DNA from: Flavobacteriales bacterium
Lineage (GTDB): Bacteria > Bacteroidota > Bacteroidia > Flavobacteriales_D > Sanyastnellaceae
Reading direction: 5' to 3'
Assembly (NCBI GenBank): GCA_947464885.1
Contig: CANHYZ010000122.1
Span: 1-6,486 of the forward strand
Length of the DNA stretch: 6,486 bases
The stretch's first letter is position 1, and the number at the start of each line of letters is the position of its first letter. Below the pieces are notes generated by a model. The model did no database searches and was not told the DNA's origin. It was given only the letters and a program-made list of their open reading frames with translations. Made by a program: the position numbers and the translations under genes. This document shows, piece after piece, positions 1 to 6,486 of the stretch.

Positions 1-2225
1 AATGCATCTCGCACAACATCATGCGCTGTATCGAAGCGTAATTGAACGAGCTCTTCGTTCGACTTGTATTTCACTGAAGGTACTTTTGAAGCCGAGGCTT
101 CAATCACGATTACCGGCTTCTTTCCTGCCTTAATAATGGCATCAATATCACGCACGAAATAGGCGAAGTCGCTCTCATCCTTCATCATGCTGTGCGAGCC
201 GTAAACGAAGTAGTGCGCGTACTGAGCGAAGCCTTTCTCCGGAATGAATTGACGACCGATAGGATCCTTCTTATCGTACTTCATTTCAATTGGGTCCATC
301 GGTTGACCGGCAGGTGTCGCAGTGATTGCCGGCTCTTCGATTTTACCGCTGAATGCCTCACCTGATGTAATACCCGGAACAGCTTCCTTCTTGGTTGCCG
401 TGTCTGACTTATCTCCGGCAGTTGCCGCCGCAACTCCTGCTGCAGCTCCGGCAGTTCCGGTCGTCTTCGCTCCTGCAGTTGTACCGGGCTTATCTGCACC
501 TGCTGTTTTGCCACCGGATTTCTTGTCGCCTGTCTTAGCGTCCTTACCATCGGTCTTTTTGCCGGGGGTTTCTGGAGCTTTCTCCACTGCCGGCTCCTCC
601 TTGGTCAGGCTCACAGGTACAAGGAATACCTCGCGCTCGATTTCCTGGAAGGAAGTTTCACACGGTACGTTGATATCGTCTTCTTTAATTTTCTCCTTGC
701 CCTTGTAGTATTCGATGTGATAGCTTGTACATGGGTTCAGTACGGCGAGGTAACCACCATCGCGCTTGCGAGGACGGTACTCAGAGACTTCTGCATTCTT
801 GTCGTTCTTCACCAAAATACGCAAGTCATCCGGCAGCTCTTCGCCTTCCGGGGTTATCACATAACCCTTCAATACTGCAAGCTGAGTTTCTTCGGTAATA
901 TCCGGCATGTCAACCAGGTAGATATCTTTCAAACCGTAACCACCATCCTTGGAAGATGAGTAGTAAGCGCGACGACCATCGGCCATTGGCACGAAGAATA
1001 CGTCATCATCAACGGTGTTGATAGGATACCCTAGCGTTACCGGTGCACTCCACTCACCATCCTGACCCAATTTGGAAGAGAAGATATCGAAACCGCCCAT
1101 GGTATTGTGACCTCGTGACGCGAAGTAAAGGGTCTTACCATCTGCAGTTAAGAAAGGAGCATCTTCATCGTAAATCGTATTGACTTGCGAGCCGATGTTC
1201 AAAGCACGCGACCATTCTCCGTTGGGAAGTTTCACGCAACGATAGATGTCGCGTTTACCAACGCCACCGATACGGTCGCTCACAAAGAGCAGCGTATTGC
1301 CATCGGCTGAAACCGTTGCGTGCGTTTCCCAAGCTGCTGTATTGATGTCGGATCCAAGCAACAAAGGCTCACTCCAGGTTTCCCCGATGAGTGTGCTTTC
1401 GAGCAACTGACCATCACCAAAATTATCGCGGTAGATGAAGAGCGTCTGACCATCGGGTGATACACTGATGGCGGCATCGTGTGCATCCGTATTGAGGTTC
1501 AGCAATTCCGGCTCCATCCAAACACCCTCTTCATTTTTGAACGTAGCGTAGATATCATCCTTGTATTGCATCGTCACGAAGTCGATGATCTTACTGTTGG
1601 ATGAATCAGGGCGTACGCGAGGACTAGTGAAGAACATGGTGCTTTCATCGAGCGACAACACCGGGCTATATTCGTTAGAGGCGGTATTGAGCGTTGGACC
1701 AACGTTAGTGATTTTATAGTTCCTCGGGTTGGCCATTTGGGATTTGGCTTCCTGACACATTTCCAGTTCGCGCGTGGCATCAATGTACATCAAGTGTTTT
1801 TTCCCAAGCTCCTTCTGCAATTTCTTAAAGGTATCGATTGCATCATCAATTTTCAGATTGAGAGCTTGTGCGCGACCGAGGTAGAACAATGCCTGCACGG
1901 GAGCGCGCTTTTCAATCGGGTCATACTGATCGTAACTCTTGCTAAAACGCTTGTCACAAGCCGCCTCCAAATACTGCAACGCTTCAAGTTTGGAGTTAGC
2001 CGTTTGCAAATAGCAGTATCCAATCTTGTAATTGATGTTGGCGTTGTTCGGGTTTTCGACCAGCAAATCGATCCATGCATTGATGCTTTGGATCCACAAA
2101 CGCTCCTCCAACATTTGGTTTGCTTCGAGGAATTTGGCTGCAAAAACCATACGCTTCGGCGGAGCGGCAACACTATGCTGTGCGATGATGAGAAGGCCGA
2201 CAATAAGGAGGAAAATACGATTCAT
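1..2225 (-). CDS. Exported TPR / PD40 beta-propeller / OmpA-like envelope protein, PorE-like architecture (C-terminus cut by window edge)
   Basis: The frame is open from ATG 2225 to the window edge: 741 residues and no stop. Residues 1-20 are a signal peptide (basic start, hydrophobic core, cut near SVA/A) without a lipobox cysteine. Residues about 28-160 are helical and TPR-like. Residues about 175-435 carry five PD40-type blades with cores such as SPDGQTLF, SADGNTLLF and TADGKTLYF, some followed by a DIY or DIF motif. Residues about 447-540 resemble a carboxypeptidase-regulatory-like beta-sandwich (LKGYVITPEGEELP). Residues 553-618 are a Lys/Ala/Gly/Thr-rich linker. Residues from about 655 are a divergent OmpA-like domain: N723 and R730 fit the N..L...R motif, but S713 replaces the usual Asp of GHTD. 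Proteins with this order sit in the periplasm or outer membrane; T9SS PorE is the best known. PorE itself is uncertain because paralogues are common. No Shine-Dalgarno sequence is present; the start is chosen for the signal peptide. Confidence 0.9.
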   Translation of the reverse strand, partial: MNRIFLLIVGLLIIAQHSVAAPPKRMVFAAKFLEANQMLEERLWIQSINAWIDLLVENPNNANINYKIGYCYLQTANSKLEALQYLEAACDKRFSKSYDQYDPIEKRAPVQALFYLGRAQALNLKIDDAIDTFKKLQKELGKKHLMYIDATRELEMCQEAKSQMANPRNYKITNVGPTLNTASNEYSPVLSLDESTMFFTSPRVRPDSSNSKIIDFVTMQYKDDIYATFKNEEGVWMEPELLNLNTDAHDAAISVSPDGQTLFIYRDNFGDGQLLESTLIGETWSEPLLLGSDINTAAWETHATVSADGNTLLFVSDRIGGVGKRDIYRCVKLPNGEWSRALNIGSQVNTIYDEDAPFLTADGKTLYFASRGHNTMGGFDIFSSKLGQDGEWSAPVTLGYPINTVDDDVFFVPMADGRRAYYSSSKDGGYGLKDIYLVDMPDITEETQLAVLKGYVITPEGEELPDDLRILVKNDKNAEVSEYRPRKRDGGYLAVLNPCTSYHIEYYKGKEKIKEDDINVPCETSFQEIEREVFLVPVSLTKEEPAVEKAPETPGKKTDGKDAKTGDKKSGGKTAGADKPGTTAGAKTTGTAGAAAGVAAATAGDKSDTATKKEAVPGITSGEAFSGKIEEPAITATPAGQPMDPIEMKYDKKDPIGRQFIPEKGFAQYAHYFVYGSHSMMKDESDFAYFVRDIDAIIKAGKKPVIVIEASASKVPSVKYKSNEELVQLRFDTAHDVVRDA

Positions 2226-2260
2226 TCTAAAGAGGGTATAGCAAGGTGCACAATAATTTG

Positions 2261-2282
2261 AGCCCGAAGATAGATACGGGCT
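2261..2282. repeat. Small inverted repeat in the E2 / OmpA-like gap
   Basis: AGCCCG (2261-2266) pairs perfectly with CGGGCT (2277-2282) across a 10-nt loop. It lies 31 nt after the E2 stop and 35 nt before the next start. No T-run follows it on the minus strand, so it is a poor intrinsic terminator. It could be a protein-binding palindrome or chance, and the possible -7 box lies across its loop and one arm. Confidence 0.35.
2265..2272 (-). promoter_or_regulatory. Possible -7 promoter box for the OmpA-like gene (TATCTTCG)
   Basis: The minus strand reads TATCTTCG, one mismatch from TAnnTTTG, 39 nt before the ATG at 2225. A TTCG within a T-run (2295-2292) lies 19 nt upstream, in the place of the -33 TTTG/TTG element, again with a mismatch. 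The match is weak. It overlaps the small inverted repeat at 2261-2282. Confidence 0.3.
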
Positions 2283-2313
2283 TGTGTATAACGAAAAAAA
2301 GTTCAGAGGTTGC

Positions 2314-3630
2314 TTAAATCGGCCTGTTGATATCCCACGCTTCGAGATAATCAGCTACCCTGCGCACAAACTGTCCACCAAGCGCACCATCCACCACGCG
2401 GTGATCGTAGCTGTGGCTTAAGAACATCATGTGACGTATACCGATGAAATCACCCGACGGTGTCTCAATAACGGCGGGCTTTTTACGGATTGCACCGACG
2501 GCCATGATGGCTACCTGAGGCTGGTTGATGATGGGCGTTCCCATCACATTTCCGAACGACCCAACATTGGTGATGGTGTAGGTACCACCACTGATTTCAT
2601 CCGGTGTTAACTTATTGTTACGCGCGCGCTCAGCCAGATCATTCACCTTCTTGGCAATACCGGAAAGGTTCAGCATATCAGCATTACGGATAACCGGAAC
2701 GATGAGATTACCGCTTGGCAGCGCAGTAGCCATACCCATGTTGATTTCACCGCGCTTGATGATGCGATCGCCATCGACCGAAATATTGATCATCGGGAAA
2801 TCCTTGATTGCTCTCACCAATGCCTCAATGAAAATCGGCGTAAATGTCAGTTTAGTCCTTTCCTTTTGCTCGAACTCCTTCTTCACCTTTTCGCGCCATA
2901 GCACGATGTTGGTTACGTCAGCCTCCACGTAGGAGGTTACGTGTGGTGAGGTTTGCTTGCTCATGACCATGTGATCGGCGATGAGCTTGCGCATACGATC
3001 CATTTCGATGATTTCGTCGCTGCCGCCGATGCTGATAGCGGGCTTTGGCTTGGCAGGAGCCGGTGCTGCGGCCGCCTCTTGCTTCACCGCAGGTGGCGCT
3101 GCCACTGCAGGCTGTGCTGGTTTCGCTTGACCTCGTCCTGCGATGAACTCGAGCACATCATTTTTGGTCACTCGACCACCCTGTCCTGATCCTGAAATCG
3201 TATCCAGTTCTGATTGAGAAACACCTTCTGTCTTGGCAATATTCTTCACCAGCGGAGAATAGAAACGTCCATCGCCGGAGGAAACAACGGATTCCACGTG
3301 TGCCTTCGCGTCTTCAACCATGGCTGCCGCCTGGGCTATCGGTGCCGCTGCTGCTGCCGGAGCTGCTGCGGGAACAGTTGCCTGAGCCGCACCGGTACCA
3401 ATAATGGCAATGGGTTGGCCAACGGCGACAACATCCCCCTCCTTCACTAAACACTTGATCAGAATACCGTCTTCCGGTGAAGGAACCTCGCTATCGACTT
3501 TATCAGTGGCAATTTCGATAATAGGCTCATCGGCAGTGACTTTGTCACCTTCGTTTTTCACCCATTTAATAATGGTAGCTTCTGCTACACTTTCGCCCAT
3601 TTTGGGAAGGAGGAGTTCTATCTGGGACAT
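2314..3630 (-). CDS. 2-oxo-acid dehydrogenase E2 subunit (dihydrolipoamide acyltransferase), branched-chain-like
   Basis: This is the E2 core of a 2-oxo-acid dehydrogenase complex. It passes an acyl group from E1 through a lipoyl arm to CoA, in the cytoplasm. Residues 2-79 are a single lipoyl domain with lipoyl-lysine K44 in ATDKVDSEVP. Residues 81-103 are an Ala/Pro linker. Residues 123-163 are the E3-binding domain (SPLVKNIAK, GSGQGGRVTKNDV). A second Ala/Pro linker covers 168-198, and the catalytic domain covers 207-438 with H410 and D414 in DHRVVDG. The 438-residue length is normal for a one-lipoyl E2. The TDKV.SEVPS motif resembles BkdB-type branched-chain E2s more than pyruvate E2s (usually ETDKA) or SucB; this is inference from motif memory. 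The substrate is not proven, so no symbol is given. No E1 or E3 gene is adjacent. The start sits at the lipoyl domain's first strand, about 26 nt after a good -7 box. Confidence 0.95.
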   Translation of the reverse strand: MSQIELLLPKMGESVAEATIIKWVKNEGDKVTADEPIIEIATDKVDSEVPSPEDGILIKCLVKEGDVVAVGQPIAIIGTGAAQATVPAAAPAAAAAPIAQAAAMVEDAKAHVESVVSSGDGRFYSPLVKNIAKTEGVSQSELDTISGSGQGGRVTKNDVLEFIAGRGQAKPAQPAVAAPPAVKQEAAAAPAPAKPKPAISIGGSDEIIEMDRMRKLIADHMVMSKQTSPHVTSYVEADVTNIVLWREKVKKEFEQKERTKLTFTPIFIEALVRAIKDFPMINISVDGDRIIKRGEINMGMATALPSGNLIVPVIRNADMLNLSGIAKKVNDLAERARNNKLTPDEISGGTYTITNVGSFGNVMGTPIINQPQVAIMAVGAIRKKPAVIETPSGDFIGIRHMMFLSHSYDHRVVDGALGGQFVRRVADYLEAWDINRPI

Positions 3631-3656
3631 TGACAGACGGATTGATTTTTCGGGTG

Positions 3657-3664
3657 CAAATGTA
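3657..3664 (-). promoter_or_regulatory. Putative -7 promoter box for the E2 gene (TACATTTG)
   Basis: The minus strand reads TACATTTG, a perfect match to the Bacteroidota sigma-A -7 consensus TAnnTTTG. It ends 26 nt before the ATG, giving a short leader. No clear TTG -33 element lies 19-23 nt upstream (the sequence there is AC-rich), so the match is half a promoter. It supports the E2 gene having its own transcript, separate from the amylase upstream. Confidence 0.5.
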
Positions 3665-3700
3665 GGTGGTTTGACCTTTGTTGTGACGCTTTTTTAATTT

Positions 3701-3775
3701 ACCGCAGAGGCGCTGAAATACGCAAAGAGCCGCAGAGAAATATTCATTCTTTGCGGCTCTTTGCGACTTTCCGGT
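3701..3775. repeat. Long imperfect inverted repeat of CGCAGAG/CGCAAAG words between amylase and E2
   Basis: Bases 3721-3739 pair with 3747-3765 over 19 positions. The only non-Watson-Crick pair is G3735/T3751, and the loop is 7 nt. An outer ACCG (3701-3704) can pair with CGGT (3772-3775). The 8-mer CCGCAGAG occurs twice (3702-3709 and 3730-3737). The hairpin begins 18 nt after the amylase stop, so it could end or protect that transcript, but no T-run follows on the minus strand. Word content and symmetry resemble the CGCAGAG-type dispersed intergenic repeats I recall from Bacteroidota genomes (recollection, not searched). It lies upstream of the E2 -7 box and does not overlap it. Confidence 0.75.
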
Positions 3776-3783
3776 TAAAAATC

Positions 3784-6456
3784 CTATTGCTTCACCAAAC
3801 GTAGCACTTGGCTATCGGTGGCAACAACCTGAATCAGGTAAACCCCTGACGACTGGCTCTCCATGGCTGTGTTGAGGTTGTCATTGATCACACCCAGGGT
3901 ACCTTCCAAGGCAGCAATTAGACGACCATCGGCCGACATTAGCAGAACCTGCATGAGCTGATCAGCTTCGAACACGCCGCTCACGGCCAAATCGAAGCGC
4001 TCTTCATACGGATTCGGATAGATGCGGAAATTGGTGAGAGCAGGTGTCGCTAAAGACACGGTTTCTCCATTTTGGTGAACAACGCCTGTACCGCTAACGC
4101 TCTGCATGCCCTCAATGGATTGTGTAGTTAACTCACCATGAACAAACAGCTGCGCTCCTTCTTCCAAACGCACGTTGGCTGCATCAGCCATGCCCATTAT
4201 AGCGGGCTGTGGGAAGGCATTGGCTTCGATGACTACATCGGTTTCAGCATCGGGTAGCTTGCCTTCTTCCCAGTTATACGGATTGTGCCAGTCTGATGTC
4301 CCACCGTTACCGGTCCAGATAGCACTTGTGTTGTTGGACGTGGCCGCATTGGCATTTGTAACCACTGCAGGTGCTTCGTAGGAAACATTGACCCAACAGC
4401 GCTGCGTGGGATTGCTCGATACCGCATTGCGCACACGGATGGTAATCCAACCCGTGAAATTCGGTGTGTAATCTCTCACTAATGTTCCCAGACCCGAGCG
4501 CGATGAAAGCAATGTGCCCGCTGCATTGTAGAGTCCGACGAACAGACTCTTGGTTGCATTTTCAGGATAAAGCGTGTAAGTGACAACCTTACCGCTTTGC
4601 ACAAAAATCTTTCCTGCTGTGCGGAAGTTCGTGGAGCTAGCCGGAATAGCGCCGCCCTGGCCCAATGAATTCACATGGCTGTCGCCCAAGTCGTTGGCCA
4701 TTTCCCATTCTTGCGTGGTGCGTTTGGATCGCGGTGGCGCGTAGGTCAACGCATCCAACCCAACGCGCGCCCACACGCTGTAGCCGCGGCGGCCTGCTGC
4801 ATTGAGGACGGGATTCACCGGTGGTGTGTTGATGGCAGCAAAACCGTTGGCATCCACGGTAACTGTGGCTGTGCCATTAGCGCCGGAGTAGTCTTTAAGA
4901 ACCGTACCGGCAGGGTATCCCGTAAAAACCGTCTTGTTTTGCCAGGTTGACCAGCTATCGGTTACACCAACAATGGCTTTACCCGCTCGAACGATGACGA
5001 GGTAATCGCCATCCGCGTAAGGCACCTGATAAGCACCTGATTTAAAATCAAGCGCCTGATGACACCACAGCAAGTTGGTCAGATCTGAGCGCGCAGGAAG
5101 ACTGGTCGCAGACTTCGGGTCGTGCGTCCAGCGATTACCGTTGTAACCGATATCGAACAAATCTTCGAAGAACAATTGTGGACTACCATCCATGGCCAGC
5201 ATCACGGCATACGCTGCAGACAGGCGCGGTTCGTTAGGTTCGATGTGTGCTGAAAGCTCAGACCCTGTATTCCAACCGGTGTAGTTTCCGGAGTTGCTCA
5301 GTTGAGGGCGGAAGGTGTCGTGATTATTCACAAAAGGAACCGTGCGGTGTACATAGGTATTGGAAGCTGCGTAATAATGAACGCGTTGGTTTTGCTGCGC
5401 ACCCGGCAAGGAAGCCATGTTGAAATTACCCATGCCGTAAACCATTCCATAAAGACCGCCTGAATTATCGAAGGCGCGCAGACCGAAGTCGAACGTACCC
5501 ATCATTTTCTCGCTTGAAGGAGCAGCGATGGCGCTCACGTAGTTATCCAAGTCATTCTTGCTTCCTACCCATTCTCCAACGTTAAACATCGTCTCTCCAC
5601 CCTTGCACCACGTTGGCAGAATATACTTCACGTTGTAACTTAAATCCTCTTGAACGGAGGTCGGGAAATGCTTCACTGCATCCCAACGGAAGCCGTCTAC
5701 TGCAGTTTGTTTTTTCAGCCACATAAGCCAGTTACGCGCTCCGTCGCGCATGTAGTTGGCACTTTGAGCAGGGTTGAATCCGACGACATTCGAGCTCTGT
5801 CCGAAGGCAGTGCTCTCGTAGCTTACATCAGGACCGAAAAATGCAGAACAAATGTCGCCCGTCGTGCAATTGTTGAATTGATTCGGATAAAAATTCGTGA
5901 AGTTCTTTGCCCAGCGACCACTGCGATTCCAGTAATTTGTTTGACCTTCATCAGTGGCCGGAGTTGCATAAGAGACATAGCGGAAATTTTTATAGCCGCT
6001 TGATGAAGCCATGGACAACTGCGCTGGATCCTGACCGCCATTCCCGAAAGCACTACCAGCATCATTGACGTGATTAAGCACCACGTCCTGAATAACATCA
6101 ATACCGTTGGCGTGCATCACGGCAATCATACGCAGCAGTTCATCCTTGGTGCCCATGCGTGTGCGGGTGTTCCCCTTCTGCCATTTATCTCCTAAATCAT
6201 AGTGGTCGAAGGGGGCATATCCCACGTAGCCCGAACTGGTATTCTTAGAAACCGGCGGAATCCACACTGCGTCGACACCCATCGACTTCAGACGGGGAGC
6301 CAGCTCAGTGAGGTAATTCGCCCAACGCTCGTGATAGTTATTATTGTAATAGTCCCACCAGAATCCCTGGAGAACAACTTTCTTGACCGTGGTTTGCGCT
6401 TGAGTTTGTGGCAAGAACAAACCAACCATGGCTAACAAGAGTAGAAATTTCTTCAT
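3784..6456 (-). CDS. Secreted GH13 alpha-amylase with T9SS type-A sorting domain
   Basis: This enzyme should hydrolyse internal alpha-1,4 bonds of starch or glycogen outside the cell. Residues 1-20 are a signal peptide (cut near TQA/Q). The GH13 barrel spans about 24-470. All four classical regions are present: DVVLNH 124-129, GFRWDAVKH 255-263 (nucleophile D259, R257), GEW 294-296 (acid/base E295) and FVNNHD 375-380 (D380). N128 and H263 match calcium-site residues of Bacillus-type amylases, and QKGNTRTRMGTKDEL (93-107) also recalls that GH13_5-like group. C197 and C203 could form a disulfide. Domain C covers about 475-570. Residues 578-697 are a PPC-like beta region and 712-798 a W-T-G...NW region common in T9SS cargo. 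Residues 810-890 are the sorting domain (IYPNP 812-816, GVYLIQV 871-877, end LRLVKQ). These tail domains imply Sec export, then T9SS passage with removal of the tail. No polysaccharide-utilisation genes are adjacent within the window. Confidence 0.96.
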   Translation of the reverse strand: MKKFLLLLAMVGLFLPQTQAQTTVKKVVLQGFWWDYYNNNYHERWANYLTELAPRLKSMGVDAVWIPPVSKNTSSGYVGYAPFDHYDLGDKWQKGNTRTRMGTKDELLRMIAVMHANGIDVIQDVVLNHVNDAGSAFGNGGQDPAQLSMASSSGYKNFRYVSYATPATDEGQTNYWNRSGRWAKNFTNFYPNQFNNCTTGDICSAFFGPDVSYESTAFGQSSNVVGFNPAQSANYMRDGARNWLMWLKKQTAVDGFRWDAVKHFPTSVQEDLSYNVKYILPTWCKGGETMFNVGEWVGSKNDLDNYVSAIAAPSSEKMMGTFDFGLRAFDNSGGLYGMVYGMGNFNMASLPGAQQNQRVHYYAASNTYVHRTVPFVNNHDTFRPQLSNSGNYTGWNTGSELSAHIEPNEPRLSAAYAVMLAMDGSPQLFFEDLFDIGYNGNRWTHDPKSATSLPARSDLTNLLWCHQALDFKSGAYQVPYADGDYLVIVRAGKAIVGVTDSWSTWQNKTVFTGYPAGTVLKDYSGANGTATVTVDANGFAAINTPPVNPVLNAAGRRGYSVWARVGLDALTYAPPRSKRTTQEWEMANDLGDSHVNSLGQGGAIPASSTNFRTAGKIFVQSGKVVTYTLYPENATKSLFVGLYNAAGTLLSSRSGLGTLVRDYTPNFTGWITIRVRNAVSSNPTQRCWVNVSYEAPAVVTNANAATSNNTSAIWTGNGGTSDWHNPYNWEEGKLPDAETDVVIEANAFPQPAIMGMADAANVRLEEGAQLFVHGELTTQSIEGMQSVSGTGVVHQNGETVSLATPALTNFRIYPNPYEERFDLAVSGVFEADQLMQVLLMSADGRLIAALEGTLGVINDNLNTAMESQSSGVYLIQVVATDSQVLRLVKQ

Positions 6457-6478
6457 TTCGGTTAAATAAATGTTGCGG

Positions 6479-6485
6479 CAAGATA
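6479..6485 (-). promoter_or_regulatory. Possible -7 promoter box for the amylase (TATCTTG)
   Basis: The minus strand reads TATCTTG, close to TAnnTTTG but one T short, 22 nt before the amylase ATG. The leader after it is AT-rich (AACATTTATTTAACC) with no Shine-Dalgarno sequence. Any -33 element is beyond the window, so this cannot be confirmed here. Confidence 0.25.
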
Positions 6486-6486
6486 A

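Noticed and set aside
322..708. Plus-strand open frame of 128 residues rich in Ala, Pro and Val
   Set aside because: It is antisense to the low-complexity linker of the OmpA-like gene; its composition simply mirrors the GC-rich repetitive codons, and the minus frame has clear domains.
1737..2261. Plus-strand open frame of 174 residues
   Set aside because: It is antisense to the signal peptide and TPR-like region of the gene starting at 2225, with no recognisable motif.
2314..3630. Pyruvate dehydrogenase E2 or SucB
   Set aside because: The lipoyl motif ATDKVDSEVP fits branched-chain-type E2s better than the ETDKA-type pyruvate motif; not fully excluded.
3721..3765. Standard rho-independent terminator for the amylase
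   Set aside because: The stem is strong, but the minus strand after it reads TATTTCAGCG rather than a T-run, so it is kept only as a repeat with possible 3'-end function.
3701..3775. CRISPR array or RNA gene
   Set aside because: There is only one inverted repeat and one 8-mer direct repeat, with no regular spacers, cas genes or tRNA-like fold.
5650..6003. Plus-strand open frame of 117 residues
   Set aside because: It lies opposite the catalytic core of the amylase, whose reading frame is intact with all catalytic residues.
1..6486. Horizontal transfer or mobile element
   Set aside because: No transposase, integrase, attachment-site-like repeat or abrupt compositional change was seen; all three genes look native to one genome.

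Overview
The window looks like ordinary chromosome from a member of the Bacteroidota, probably Flavobacteriales-like. The evidence is a type IX secretion (T9SS) type-A sorting domain on a secreted alpha-amylase, a multidomain TPR/PD40/OmpA-like envelope protein of a kind common in that phylum, no Shine-Dalgarno-like sequence before any of the three start codons, and a perfect Bacteroidota -7 promoter box (TAnnTTTG) upstream of the middle gene.

All three genes are on the minus strand, so transcription runs from high to low coordinates. (1) 6456-3784: a secreted 890-residue GH13 alpha-amylase with an intact catalytic core, two accessory beta-type regions and a T9SS C-terminal domain. (2) 3630-2314: a 438-residue E2 acyltransferase of a 2-oxo-acid dehydrogenase complex, with one lipoyl domain, most like the branched-chain type. 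(3) 2225 to the window edge: the first 741 residues of an exported protein with TPR-like, PD40 beta-propeller, carboxypeptidase-regulatory-like, low-complexity and OmpA-like parts. Its C-terminal end lies outside the window. This frame is fully open although it has no stop inside the window.

The gaps are 153 nt (3631-3783) and 88 nt (2226-2313), and each carries its own promoter-like sequence, so three separate transcripts are more likely than one operon. The larger gap holds a long hairpin built from CGCAGAG/CGCAAAG words, probably a dispersed intergenic repeat. There is no gene-free stretch over 300 bases, and I saw no RNA gene, mobile element or CRISPR array.

The genes do not form an obvious pathway. 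The amylase would break down starch or glycogen outside the cell after T9SS export. The E2 is cytoplasmic acyl-CoA metabolism. The third protein has the domain order described for the T9SS component PorE, so a functional link to the amylase's export route is possible, but many PorE-like paralogues exist. I see no clear sign of a new biological system. The best leads are the divergent OmpA-like domain and the intergenic hairpin repeat.
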